From: Arthrobacter pascens
GTDB taxonomy: Bacteria > Actinomycetota > Actinomycetes > Actinomycetales > Micrococcaceae
Reading direction: 5' to 3'
Assembly: GCF_030815585.1 (NCBI RefSeq)
Contig: NZ_JAUSWY010000001.1
Location: forward strand, 2,046,001 to 2,110,000
DNA: 64,000 bases
In this document: positions 20,029 to 31,043 of the stretch, piece by piece
Numbering within the stretch: the first letter of the stretch is position 1
Layout: every line of letters begins with the position of its first letter
Made by a program: the position numbers and the translations under genes
The notes under the pieces: model-generated
The model's database searches: none
Told to the model about the DNA's origin: nothing
What the model saw: only the letters and a program-made list of their open reading frames with translations

Positions 20029-20065
20029 ACCCCAGCGCATCAAGACCGTCAGAAAAGGGGCCACA

Positions 20066-21382
20066 ATGATCGCCCAGGAAATCGCTACCGGCGGTCGCGG
20101 TTCAGAAATGTCCCATACCTGGCACGGGGCCCGACACCCGGCCCCCACCTGGTCTGAAGCCCGCCAATTTGCCTTTGATTGCGCAACCCCGCTTCTGCCT
20201 GTGTGCCTCCCCTTAGCATCGGCATCCGGCCGCACACTGACCCGCGACGTCGCCGCAGTGCAGAACCTCCCCCATTACTCTTCCTCTGCCATGGACGGCT
20301 GGGCCGTCAACGGCAGCGGCCCATGGATCCTTTCCAGACAGGGACGCACCTTGTCGCGGGATGAAGCCACCACGATTGCCACCGGTGGACTGGTACCCCG
20401 CGGCGCCCAATCGATCCTCCGCAAAGAAAGCGGCCAGATCACTCGCGGCCCTGAGGGCAACCTCCTTCTGGCGCTCGACCAACACGCGAAGCACGGCGAA
20501 CCACGACCCGGTCAGCACATCCGACATGCGGGCGAAGAAGCCTCGGCGGGTGAAGTGCTGATCCCGGCAGGCACACTACTGAACCCCGCCCACCTTGCCC
20601 TCGCTGCCATGGCTGGCTACGACGAACTGCAGGTCCAGGCCCAGCCAGTGGTCGCGATCGTACTTACTGGTTCCGAAGTGCTGACGGCCGGTGTTCCCGG
20701 GCCGGGGCAGGTCAGGGACACGTTCGGTCCGCAACTGGGCACGGTCATTTCAATCTTGGGGGGCACCCCCGGAAACCCCCTTAGAATTGACGACTCCTAC
20801 GACGAATGGATCACGGCCCTCGGAAATTCTGAGGCGCTCCCTGGACAGCAACCGGACCTGACCATAACCACTGGCGGAACGGGCCGTTCCGGCACAGACC
20901 ATCTCCGCGCTGCCGTGGCCGCGCTCGGCGGGCGGCTGCTGCTGGACGGCGTCGCCATGCGCCCCGGCCACCCCGCCGTCCTGGCCGAACTCCCAGATGG
21001 TCGCTTCGTCGTCGGACTTCCTGGCAACCCGCTGGCCGCCATGATGTCCTTCACCACGCTGGTTGAGCCGCTGCTGGCGGCACTCGGAAACAGGCCCTTG
21101 AACGCAGTTGGACACGTGACGTCCGGCGCCGACGTTGATCCGGACCCGGGCCGTACGCGTCTCATTCCCTGCAAGTTTATCCACGGGCTGGCATTCCCCA
21201 CCTCACGTTCCGGGCCCGGCATGATGCGTGGTCTGGCCTGGGCCGACGGCGTCATGGCCGTTCCCCCGGAAGGCGTCCAGTCCGGTGAGCCGGTTCCTGT
21301 GCTCCCCCTCCCTTGGACGCAGTCACACGAGACCATCGTTTCCGCAAACAACCGAGCACGGAGCGCAGCATGGCACGCATGA
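20066..21382 (+). CDS. moeA: Molybdopterin molybdotransferase
   Basis: Protein of 438 residues that inserts molybdate into adenylylated molybdopterin. Recognisable features are LPHYSSSAMDGWAV near the N-terminus, the MoCF-binding core with TITTGGTGRSGTDHLRAAV, and VVGLPGNPLAAMMSFTTLV. ATG 20066 follows AAAAGGGG; the longer upstream frame overlaps fdhA and is not used. It supplies cofactor for the nearby FdhF/YdeP-type enzyme. It overlaps the start of the fdhD fragment, suggesting a former moeA-fdhD operon. Confidence 0.93.
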   Translation: MIAQEIATGGRGSEMSHTWHGARHPAPTWSEARQFAFDCATPLLPVCLPLASASGRTLTRDVAAVQNLPHYSSSAMDGWAVNGSGPWILSRQGRTLSRDEATTIATGGLVPRGAQSILRKESGQITRGPEGNLLLALDQHAKHGEPRPGQHIRHAGEEASAGEVLIPAGTLLNPAHLALAAMAGYDELQVQAQPVVAIVLTGSEVLTAGVPGPGQVRDTFGPQLGTVISILGGTPGNPLRIDDSYDEWITALGNSEALPGQQPDLTITTGGTGRSGTDHLRAAVAALGGRLLLDGVAMRPGHPAVLAELPDGRFVVGLPGNPLAAMMSFTTLVEPLLAALGNRPLNAVGHVTSGADVDPDPGRTRLIPCKFIHGLAFPTSRSGPGMMRGLAWADGVMAVPPEGVQSGEPVPVLPLPWTQSHETIVSANNRARSAAWHA

Positions 21383-21531
21383 CCCAGCGTCGGAAGATTC
21401 ACCGTTTCCACCTGGACGATTCGGGCACCGAATATCCGGTGCGGATAAAGGAAGACGTACTGGCTGCTGAGGAGCCACAGCCTGAATGCCTACGCCGGAC
21501 GCGAAAGGTTGGCCCGCCCCGCACAAGGTGA
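21370..21531 (+). pseudogene. Truncated FdhD N-terminus
   Basis: The frame begins MARMTQRRKIHRFHLDDS and reaches VRIKEDVLAAEEPQPE, matching the start of FdhD (N-terminal TxRR segment, then LAAEEPLEIR). It then leaves the family pattern and stops after 53 residues. The sulfur-transferring CXXC region is absent, and only about 110 bases separate it from a terminator, so the rest of the gene is lost. FdhD sulfurates formate dehydrogenase cofactor; a functional copy would be needed elsewhere. The fragment overlaps the moeA end by 13 bases. The identification rests on a short match. Confidence 0.55.
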
Positions 21532-21640
21532 GCAGCGAGGAAAACCATGCCCGGCTTTAGCTGAATAATGCGAAACCGTGACGGCGGGCAGTCCAGAACA
21601 GAATGAGCTTCCCGGCTGACCCACCGCACATTGTCGCCCG

Positions 21641-21669
21641 GAGAGGCACCCCACTTCGGGGTGCCTCTC
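21641..21669 (+). terminator. Terminator hairpin downstream of moeA and the fdhD fragment
   Basis: GAGAGGCACCCC and GGGGTGCCTCTC form a perfect 12-bp stem with a 5-base ACTTC loop, followed by CCTTTGCTT. It closes the C1 gene block before the IclR gene. Confidence 0.8.
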
Positions 21670-21797
21670 CCTTTGCTTGGTTAAAGGCCTTGTGAAGGTC
21701 CGCGCCAGACTCGGTCTAGGATGAGAAACGATAAGGGAGCAGGCCAGGCGGGGCCATCGGGACCCAGCCCCCTTCGTGGACAAAGACTCGAGGCATA

Positions 21798-22604
21798 ATG
21801 GCCAATCGCAACAATCCGGACTTCGACAAGGACGCAGATGCACAAGGTGGAGGCGTCCAATCAGTGGACCGTGCACTCCACATCCTGGAGATCCTGGCCC
21901 GGGAGGGTGACGCCGGCGTCAGCGAAATTGCCGAGGAAATGGGCGTCCACAAGTCCACGGTTTCCAGGCTGATGGGGTCTTTGGTTGGTCGAGACCTAGT
22001 CCGCCAGAACAATGAACGAGGAAAGTATCAGCTGGGCTTTGGTATCCTCCGGCTGGCAACGTCCATTCCCGGCAGGCTGAGCGTAGTGCACGAGGCCAGG
22101 GACGTCCTGGAGAGCCTCGCAGCGAAATACAAGGAAACGGTGAACCTGGCCGTCCTGCGATCGAACTACGCAGTCAACGTGGATCAGGCCATGGGGCCCT
22201 CTACGCTAGCGACCTACGACTGGGTGGGCAGCCTGACGCCACTGCATGCCACATCCAGCGGCAAAGTGCTGCTGGCAGCCCTCACGGTTGACGAAAGGGA
22301 TCAGCTGCTCAAGAGAGTTGGGCTCCCTGCACGTACGCCCCGCACGATAACGAACCGGACGGAACTGGAGACTCAGCTGCTGGACGTCTCCCGGCAGGGC
22401 TACGCGGTGGTCCACGAGGAGTTCGAAATCGGCCTGACAGCCGTCGCAGTTCCCATCTATAACCACCTGGGGAATGTCATCGCCGCGGTAAGTATTTCCG
22501 GTCCTGCGTTCCGGTTCACTCCGGAAGACCATCCCGGACTCATGGAAGGCCTCCGCGAAGCGGGCCTGACCATCAGCGCGAAGATGGGCTACAGACGCCG
22601 ATAA
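21798..22604 (+). CDS. IclR family transcriptional regulator
   Basis: Regulator of 268 residues. The N-terminal winged HTH covers about residues 22-80 (SVDRALHILEILAREGDAGV, then EEMGVHKSTVSRLMGSL). A C-terminal IclR effector domain follows (LHATSSGKVLLAAL, then GYAVVHEEFEIGLTAVAVPI). It is convergent with the Rieske oxygenase remnant and lies upstream of the Rieske ferredoxin remnant and BCCT gene, which it may have controlled. The effector is unknown; a quaternary amine or aromatic ligand would suit the neighbours (inference). Confidence 0.93.
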   Translation: MANRNNPDFDKDADAQGGGVQSVDRALHILEILAREGDAGVSEIAEEMGVHKSTVSRLMGSLVGRDLVRQNNERGKYQLGFGILRLATSIPGRLSVVHEARDVLESLAAKYKETVNLAVLRSNYAVNVDQAMGPSTLATYDWVGSLTPLHATSSGKVLLAALTVDERDQLLKRVGLPARTPRTITNRTELETQLLDVSRQGYAVVHEEFEIGLTAVAVPIYNHLGNVIAAVSISGPAFRFTPEDHPGLMEGLREAGLTISAKMGYRRR

Positions 22605-22648
22605 GCCCGGCAGCGGGGCCGCGCTTATCGGCGGCAGTTGGGCCGGCG

Positions 22649-22955
22649 TTAGGAAGCAGGGACGACGTCGCCCACTTTTCCTTGACCCAGTCGTGGAAGG
22701 CGCCGATGTGGTGCTCGCTGGGGACCAGCACGCCTCCCTTGGCGTAGATCTTCGATCCCATGGCCGGCTGGCAACGCTCGCAGGCGTCGAAGTCCTGCTT
22801 GTTCACACCGTGGAACAGCTCCACGGGGGCCTGTCGTACGGACGGTGCTGTTCATCAGCCAATGATGACAAGGCGTCCGGCAAACCCTTGAGCGTGGGCT
22901 GCCTGGCTGCAGAAAGTCCAGCCAAGGATGCTCCTAAGATCGCAAGCCTCTGCAT
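22649..22955 (-). pseudogene. Fusion remnant: ferredoxin reductase N-terminus joined to Rieske oxygenase C-terminus
   Basis: Read on the minus strand, ATG 22955 (preceded by AGAGGAAA) starts MQRLAILGASLAGLSAARQ and reaches DEQHRPYDRPP, the FAD-binding N-terminus of a ferredoxin reductase. Near 22820 the frame shifts and continues as VELFHGVNKQDFDACERCQP then AKGGVLVPSEHHIGAFHDWV, the C-terminal end of a Rieske-type oxygenase alpha subunit. Everything between is missing, so a deletion has joined two genes. A further single-base loss near the end shifts KEKVGDVVPAS out of frame. The region between the two FAD motifs is also degraded. This is a relic of a complete oxygenase system beside the BCCT transporter. 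Confidence 0.7.
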
Positions 22956-22993
22956 ACTTTTCCTCTTCATAATGCTTCTTGCGCAACCAAAAT

Positions 22994-23075
22994 CGTTATA
23001 TGCAACAGGGTGACGCAGCCCCACGCTTCGCGTAAAGGAACTGAAATCAGTGAAAAACCTTGACATTCGTTATAT
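22994..23075. promoter_or_regulatory. Repeated CGTTATAT element between the oxygenase relic and the ferredoxin relic
   Basis: CGTTATAT occurs at 22994-23001 and again at 23068-23075. GCAACAG at 23003-23009 has its inverse CTGTTGC at 23088-23094, and TTGACA lies at 23060-23065. This divergent gap may hold IclR sites; the evidence is the repetition only. Confidence 0.3.
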
Positions 23076-23182
23076 CGAGGGCGCAATCTGTTGCTTAGGG
23101 CGAATCCAGTTGACCACTACGGAACGACCCACCAAACTCCGCGACAGCGCGAACCTCATCCCTAGACCTAAAGAGGTGCACC

Positions 23183-23527
23183 ATGCACAAAGCCTGCCCC
23201 CTCAGTGAACTCGCTCCCGGGCAGGCACTACGGCTTGACACCGCTCCGCCAATCGCTGTCTTCCACACTGAAGACGGCGAGCTCTTCGCCATCGACGACA
23301 CATGCGCACCGAGATGCCTCTCTGGCCGACGGCTACGAGGATTGCTGGGTTGAGTGCCCCTTGCACGCATCCAGGTTCACCTCCGTACCGGAGCATTGGA
23401 TGCGCCGCCGGCCAAGCTGCCGGTACGCACTCACGACCTGCAAATTGTCGAAGGCAACATCATGGTCATCGAATCGGACGAAGCCCCCAACCTTCCGCCC
23501 GGTCTAACCGCCGAAGGCCATGTCTAA
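23183..23527 (+). pseudogene. Rieske-type ferredoxin with two frameshifts
   Basis: The frame starts MHKACPLSELAPGQALRLDT and runs to IDDTCA, the first Rieske Cys. It then shifts; the next frame gives HRDASLADGYEDCWVECPLH with the second Cys-His pair. A second shift after ASRF leads to RTGALDAPPAKLPVRTHD and a C-terminus ending in TAEGHV at TAA 23525-23527. The apparent losses are two bases near 23313 and one base near 23380, together three, so the end returns to the first frame. As written it stops early at GLLG. It would have fed electrons to the lost oxygenase. Its stop overlaps the BCCT start. Confidence 0.75.
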
Positions 23528-25556
23528 ACACCAGCCCATGACCCGCCGAGCAAAGGACCCGCTCATGGCTACAAATAATGACCTTAAACCCCTCATGCCC
23601 GAGGAGTTGCCTGCCGAGACCGACTTGGCAGAGACTCCGCTTAGCGACGAACCCGGACGTACGGAGAACAACGACGTCATCAGTGTGTCTGAGAAAGAAA
23701 CAAACCCATCTGTCCTCGACCCGGAGGACGGAGGCGCAGCCACCTTGCCTGATGCCGAAGAATACGAGCAGATCCTAGAAGAGCTGCGCCATGCCAAGAC
23801 CGAGCAAGCCGTTTCGAAACGCAGGAACCGCAAGCTCACCCTCGACAAAGTCACCTTCGGGATCACTGGCGCCATCGCCGTCGCCTTTGTGATCTGGGGC
23901 TTCACTGGGCGTGACAGCCTGTCAGAAACCTCCACGACTGCCCTGAACTGGGTAATGCAGTACACCGGCTGGCTCTTCATGGTTCTCGCCTCTCTATTCG
24001 TCGTCTTCGTCTTGTGGCTGGCCCTGGGCAAGTTCGGCAATATCCCGCTGGGCAAGGACGGTGAAAAACCCGAGTTCCGCACCGTCTCCTGGGTATCCAT
24101 GATGTTCGCCGCAGGCATGGGCATCGGACTCATGTTCTACGGCGTGGCCGAACCGCTCTACCACTACATCTCGCCGCCGCCCGGCACCGTGGACGGCCGC
24201 ACTCCCGCAGCCATCCAGACCGCCATGGCAACCTCCATCTTCCACTGGACGCTGCACCCATGGGCCATGTATGCAGTTGTCGGCATCGCAATGGCCTACG
24301 GCACGTACCGCTTGGGCCGCAGGCAATTGGTCTCCGAGGCCTTCACCTCGCTGTTCGGCAGGAGAATGGTCGAAGGGCCAGTCGGAAAGTTCATCAATAT
24401 CCTCGCGATCTTCGCCACTCTCTTCGGCACCGCCGCCTCCCTGGGCTTGGGCGCCCTCCAGATCGGCAGCGGCCTGACCTCCAACGGCTGGCTCGGGGAA
24501 ATCGGCACGCCCGTGCTCGTGGCAATCGTTGCCATCCTGACGGCCTGCTTCGTGGCCTCCGCGGTGTCCGGCATCAGCCGCGGCATCCAGTGGCTCTCCA
24601 ACATCAACATGGTCCTGGCCGTTATCCTGGCCCTCATCGTTTTCGTCGCCGGCCCCACCCTGTTTATCCTCAACCTGATCCCCTCTGCTGTCGGTGACTA
24701 CGCCCGGGACCTGGCCGAAATGTCCTCCCGGACGGAAGCCGTGGGCGACGAGGCTCTTCGCAGCTGGATGTCCGGCTGGACCATCTTCTACTGGGCCTGG
24801 TGGGTGTCATGGACACCGTTCGTGGGCATGTTCATCGCCCGCATCAGCCGCGGGCGTACCATCCGCCAGTTCGTCACCGGCGTCCTGCTGGTGCCCAGCA
24901 TCGTCAGCGTGATCTGGTTCAGCATCTTCGGCGGAAGCGCCTTCCATGTCCAGCAGGAAGCCGACAAGTCAAACAGCCCGGGGCTGGTCACCATGACAGA
25001 CGGAAGCCCGTCCATCAACTTCGACGGAGCTCTGTTCGACCTCGTCAAGAACCTGTCCATGCCCGCTTGGCTGATCGCAGCCGTCATCGTCCTTGCCATG
25101 GTCCTGGTCGCGATCTTCTTCGTCACTGGTGCAGACGCAGCCTCCATCGTGATGGGATCGCTCAGTTCCAACGGCGCCGAAGAGCCGCGCCGGGGCGTGG
25201 TCATTTTCTGGGGCACCCTCACCGGAGCAGTCGCGGCAGTCATGTTGCTGGCAGGCGGCGACGAACCTTCGGAAGCCTTAGCCGGCTTGCAACGAATCAC
25301 CATCGTCGCAGCGCTACCGTTTGTAGTCGTCATGCTCTTGCTCTGCTTTGCCCTCGCTAAGGACCTGCGCCGCGATCCGCTCTCCCTGCGCCGGCGCCTT
25401 GCAACGTCCGTAGTGGAGCGGGCGATACGCACCGGCGTGGAGCAGCACGGCGGCGTTCAATTCGACCTCGTGACCAGGCACGAATGCGCCGAAACGTGTT
25501 CGGATTCGGACACCTGCCCTGGCGACAGTTCCGACACTAAGCCGGACCCCAGGTAG
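23520..25556 (+). CDS. BCCT family betaine/choline/carnitine-type transporter
   Basis: Twelve-helix membrane transporter of up to 678 residues. A hydrophilic acidic N-terminal extension of about 115 residues precedes the first helix (VTFGITGAIAVAFVIWG). The BCCT signature is clear: MMFAAGMGIGLMFYGVAEPL in the core and FYWAWWVSWTPFVGMFIARI with the conserved Trp-rich segment. The C-terminal tail is long and polar with several Cys. The start is ATG 23520, overlapping the ferredoxin remnant; ATG 23565 is an alternative. It probably imports glycine betaine or dimethylglycine for the catabolic genes nearby, or acts in osmoprotection. Confidence 0.93.
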   Translation: MSKHQPMTRRAKDPLMATNNDLKPLMPEELPAETDLAETPLSDEPGRTENNDVISVSEKETNPSVLDPEDGGAATLPDAEEYEQILEELRHAKTEQAVSKRRNRKLTLDKVTFGITGAIAVAFVIWGFTGRDSLSETSTTALNWVMQYTGWLFMVLASLFVVFVLWLALGKFGNIPLGKDGEKPEFRTVSWVSMMFAAGMGIGLMFYGVAEPLYHYISPPPGTVDGRTPAAIQTAMATSIFHWTLHPWAMYAVVGIAMAYGTYRLGRRQLVSEAFTSLFGRRMVEGPVGKFINILAIFATLFGTAASLGLGALQIGSGLTSNGWLGEIGTPVLVAIVAILTACFVASAVSGISRGIQWLSNINMVLAVILALIVFVAGPTLFILNLIPSAVGDYARDLAEMSSRTEAVGDEALRSWMSGWTIFYWAWWVSWTPFVGMFIARISRGRTIRQFVTGVLLVPSIVSVIWFSIFGGSAFHVQQEADKSNSPGLVTMTDGSPSINFDGALFDLVKNLSMPAWLIAAVIVLAMVLVAIFFVTGADAASIVMGSLSSNGAEEPRRGVVIFWGTLTGAVAAVMLLAGGDEPSEALAGLQRITIVAALPFVVVMLLLCFALAKDLRRDPLSLRRRLATSVVERAIRTGVEQHGGVQFDLVTRHECAETCSDSDTCPGDSSDTKPDPR

Positions 25557-25560
25557 CCAG

Positions 25561-25600
25561 AGGTTCTGGCCCTGGCGCCGAAGCGCCAGGGCCAGAACCT
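25561..25600 (+). terminator. Long perfect hairpin after the BCCT gene
   Basis: An 18-bp perfect stem (arms beginning AGGTTCTGGCCC and ending GGGCCAGAACCT) closes on a CGAA loop at 25579-25582. It lies 5 bases after the BCCT stop. Confidence 0.8.
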
Positions 25601-25690
25601 CCACCATCAACTTCCTTTCCCGTGTCCCCACAACGATGTGGCACGAACGATGCACCCTCTTCCCAACAATCAGCAAAGGGTTATCCAGAG

Positions 25691-25879
25691 ATGTCCGATC
25701 CTCAACATCAGGAACAAGTTCTCAAAGTGTCTACCAAAGGCGAGAACCCAGTGGTTCTCAAACTGGAGGCATCCAGTCCAGTGACCGTCCGGCTGCAGGT
25801 GGATGTCGATTGCACGTGCGGCACCGGGACCAGCAACCGTCCAGGCTCATACGTAGACAGCGACCTCGGTATCCGCTGA
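25691..25879 (+). CDS. Small hypothetical protein with CTCGTGTS motif
   Basis: ATG 25691 opens a 62-residue frame with a weak AAAGGG about 10 bases upstream. The first 40 residues are polar and beta-prone (VLKVSTKGENPVVLKLEASS, PVTVRLQVDVD). The end is rich in Cys, Thr, Ser and Gly: CTCGTGTSNRPGSYVDSD. No family was recognised. It stands alone between the BCCT terminator and convergent katG. The leader-plus-Cys/Ser/Thr tail resembles a ribosomal peptide precursor in general layout, but no modifying enzyme is near. Confidence 0.5.
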   Translation: MSDPQHQEQVLKVSTKGENPVVLKLEASSPVTVRLQVDVDCTCGTGTSNRPGSYVDSDLGIR

Positions 25880-25908
25880 CTGCGGTTGCGAGCAGCGCCC
25901 CGCATGAG

Positions 25909-28275
<2,367 letters not shown>

Positions 28276-28286
28276 TCAGGGAATGG

Positions 28287-30902
28287 TCATTTCATTTCCG
28301 CTCCGGTCTGGCACGCGGCGGCGAGATATGGCGCTGTCCGGCTTTCCTTGGAACGCGCTACGACGGCTGGCGTCCCTGCGGCGATGATCTCGCCGCCGGC
28401 GTCGCCACCGGCGGGCCCCAGATCGATCACCCAGTCAGCCGCGGCCACCACATCCATCTCGTGTTCAACCACAATTACGGTGTTTCCGGCGTCGACGAGC
28501 CGGTGCAGCTGCGCCATCAGAAGCTGGACGTCCGCCGGGTGCAATCCCGTGGTGGGTTCATCCAGCAGATAGAGAGTATGGCCGCTCTGTGGGCGCTGCA
28601 GTTCGGTGGCGAGCTTGATGCGCTGGGCTTCGCCGCCGGAGAGCTCCGTGGCGGGCTGACCAAGCCGCAGGTAGCCCAGACCCACTTCGCGCAGGGTCCG
28701 GAGGCTGCGCAAGGCGGCAGGCACACTGGACAGAAATTCGGCCGCGGCGTTCACCGTCATGCCCAGAACTTCGGCGACGTTCCGGCCGCGGTAGGTGACC
28801 TCCAGTGTTTCGGGGTTGAACCGCGAGCCGTCGCATTCGGGGCAGGGCCCGTAGCTGCCGGGCAGGAACAACAGTTCGACAGCCACGAACCCTTCCCCCT
28901 GGCAGGTCTCGCAGCGGCCGCCTGCAACATTGAAAGAAAACCGTCCGGCGCCGAAGCCCCGGGCACGGGCCTCATCCGTGGACGCGAATTCCTTCCGGAC
29001 GGCGTCGAAGAGTCCTGTATAAGTCGCAAGATTGGAGCGCGGAGTGCGGCCGATCGGCTTCTGGTCAACCTTCACCAGCCGGTCCAGCTGATCCAGCCCG
29101 GAGACGCACCCAATGCCAGATGGCCTGGCGGGGTCAGCGGCTGCGGCGTCCTGGCCGTCCACCGTCGGCTTCTTCGGGGCGTCAGCCTGCGGATGCAGCC
29201 GGGCGCCGACCACCTCGGCGAGAACCTGGCTGACCAAGGTCGACTTGCCCGAGCCTGATACGCCGGTGACGGCCGTCAGCACGCCCAGCGGAAAGTCGGC
29301 GTCGAGCCCGCGAAGGTTATGCCGGCTGATGTCCCGCAGTTCCAGCCAGCCCGCCGCTTCCCGGCGGACACCGCCACGCGCGACGCCGTCGGCCGTGCCG
29401 CCGTCGGCTGTCCAGCCGGAACCGCCGGAACTGTCAGGGAACAGGAACGGCCTCGTCACGGAAGCACGGACCTCAGCGATGCCGCCTACCGGGCCGCTGT
29501 AAAGCACCTCGCCTCCTCCTTCACCGGCGTGCGGACCCACGTCCACAAGCCAGTCGGCGCGGCGGACCACATCCATGTTGTGCTCCACCACGAACACGGA
29601 GTTGCCGGAGGACTTGAGCTGGTCCAGGACTGCGAGCAGGGGTTCGGCGTCGGCGGGGTGCAGGCCGGCCGAGGGCTCGTCGAGAACGTAGATTACGCCG
29701 AACAGCCCGGAACGGAGCTGGGTGGCGATCCGGAGGCGCTGCATCTCCCCCGGCGAGAGCGTAGGGGTGGAGCGGCCCAGGGCGAGATAACCCAGCCCCA
29801 GGTCCAGGAGCACCGTGACTCGCGACAGCAGATCCCGGGTAATGGCGACCGCCACCTCGTTGCCTTCACCGGAGGACTGCTTGCGCGAGGCGGTGAGAGC
29901 TGCCGTCAGCTCTGTGGTGGGCCGGATGATTTCAGCCAGTTCGGTCATTGGCACAGAGTTGAGTTCGGCGATCGTCCTGCCGGCGAAGGTGACGGCGAGG
30001 GCGTCCGGCCGGAGCCCGCTGCCGCCACACCGCGGGCACGGTCCGGTCTTCATATAGCGCAGCACGCGATCGCGCATCGTGGCGCTTTTGGAGTCGGCCA
30101 GGGTGTGCAGCACATAGCTCCTGGCGCTCCAGAACCGGCCTTTATATGGCTTGGCGACGCGGTCCCGCTCCGGCGTCACTTCCACCACGGGCTGCTCTTC
30201 GGTGAAAAGGATCCAGTCGCGGTCCTTCCTGGACAACTTCCGCCAGGGGGTTTCGACGTCGTAGCCGAGGTGGCTGAGGATGTCGCGCAGGTTCTTGCCC
30301 TGCCAGGCGCCCGGCCAGGCGGCGATGGCGCCGTCGCGGATGCTGAGCGAGGGATCGGGGACCAGCGTGGCTTCGCTGACGGTGTGCGCGACGCCCAAGC
30401 CATGGCATTCCGGGCAGGCGCCTGCCGCGGTGTTCGGGGAGAAGGCGTCCGAGTCCAGTTGGTTGGCGCCCGCCGGATAGCTTCCGGCACGCGAGAGGAG
30501 CATGCGCAGCGAGTTGGACAGCGTTGTGACGGTGCCGACAGTGGAACGCGCCGTGGCCGTTCCCCGGCGCTGTTGAAGCGCGACGGCGGGAGGCAAGCCC
30601 GTGATCTGCTCCACTTTGGGGTTGTGCCCCTGCTGGATGAGCCGGCGGGCGTAAGGCGCGACGGATTCAAAGTATCGGCGCTGGGCTTCGGCATAGATGG
30701 TGCCGAAAGCCAGCGACGACTTGCCCGAGCCCGATACGCCGGTGAATGCCACAATGGCGTCGCGAGGCACGTCCACATCCACATTGCGCAGATTGTTTTC
30801 CCGGGCGCCGCGGACCCGGACGAAGCCGTCTATGGCAAGGTCGGGACCCAGCCTGCGCAGGGACAGCGCCGGTAGTTCGGAAACATTCTGTTCACTGTGC
30901 AT
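28287..30902 (-). CDS. UvrA-like ABC ATPase (UvrA2 type)
   Basis: Protein of about 871 residues with two UvrA ATPase halves. Walker A is AFTGVSGSGKSSLAFGTIYA in the first and TGVSGSGKSTLVSQVL in the second. Zinc-module Cys pairs are CPECHGLG, CPRCGGSG, and GRCETCQGEG with CPECDGSR, and the signature LSPGEMQRLRIATQL and ELSGGEAQRIKLATELQ are both present. It is shorter than canonical UvrA (about 950), consistent with the UvrA2 paralog group that lacks the UvrB-binding domain. Roles proposed for that group are DNA damage or drug tolerance. The start at 30902 is chosen by fit to the family; the ribosome site is weak. Housekeeping uvrA is presumably elsewhere. Confidence 0.9.
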   Translation of the reverse strand: MHSEQNVSELPALSLRRLGPDLAIDGFVRVRGARENNLRNVDVDVPRDAIVAFTGVSGSGKSSLAFGTIYAEAQRRYFESVAPYARRLIQQGHNPKVEQITGLPPAVALQQRRGTATARSTVGTVTTLSNSLRMLLSRAGSYPAGANQLDSDAFSPNTAAGACPECHGLGVAHTVSEATLVPDPSLSIRDGAIAAWPGAWQGKNLRDILSHLGYDVETPWRKLSRKDRDWILFTEEQPVVEVTPERDRVAKPYKGRFWSARSYVLHTLADSKSATMRDRVLRYMKTGPCPRCGGSGLRPDALAVTFAGRTIAELNSVPMTELAEIIRPTTELTAALTASRKQSSGEGNEVAVAITRDLLSRVTVLLDLGLGYLALGRSTPTLSPGEMQRLRIATQLRSGLFGVIYVLDEPSAGLHPADAEPLLAVLDQLKSSGNSVFVVEHNMDVVRRADWLVDVGPHAGEGGGEVLYSGPVGGIAEVRASVTRPFLFPDSSGGSGWTADGGTADGVARGGVRREAAGWLELRDISRHNLRGLDADFPLGVLTAVTGVSGSGKSTLVSQVLAEVVGARLHPQADAPKKPTVDGQDAAAADPARPSGIGCVSGLDQLDRLVKVDQKPIGRTPRSNLATYTGLFDAVRKEFASTDEARARGFGAGRFSFNVAGGRCETCQGEGFVAVELLFLPGSYGPCPECDGSRFNPETLEVTYRGRNVAEVLGMTVNAAAEFLSSVPAALRSLRTLREVGLGYLRLGQPATELSGGEAQRIKLATELQRPQSGHTLYLLDEPTTGLHPADVQLLMAQLHRLVDAGNTVIVVEHEMDVVAAADWVIDLGPAGGDAGGEIIAAGTPAVVARSKESRTAPYLAAACQTGAEMK

Positions 30903-30995
30903 CAATCCGACTCTATCTGTGACCACGCTCCCGGGCATTGTCCCCGCCGGATGGAAGCGACCGCCCTGAAGCCGCACACTGAACTAAAGGGAGCG

Positions 30996-31023
30996 GCCCG
31001 CCCGGGCGTTTCCCCGGGCGGGC
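30996..31023 (-). terminator. Terminator downstream of ppsA
   Basis: GCCCGCCCGGG and CCCGGGCGGGC form a perfect 11-bp stem with a 6-base loop (CGTTTC), 20 bases past the ppsA stop on the minus strand. Confidence 0.75.
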
Positions 31024-31043
31024 ACTCGGGTTGACGGCGAAAG

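Noticed and set aside
29319..30875. Long + strand frame (518 codons) opposite the UvrA-like gene
   Set aside because: Shadow of the ATPase gene with a low-complexity translation.
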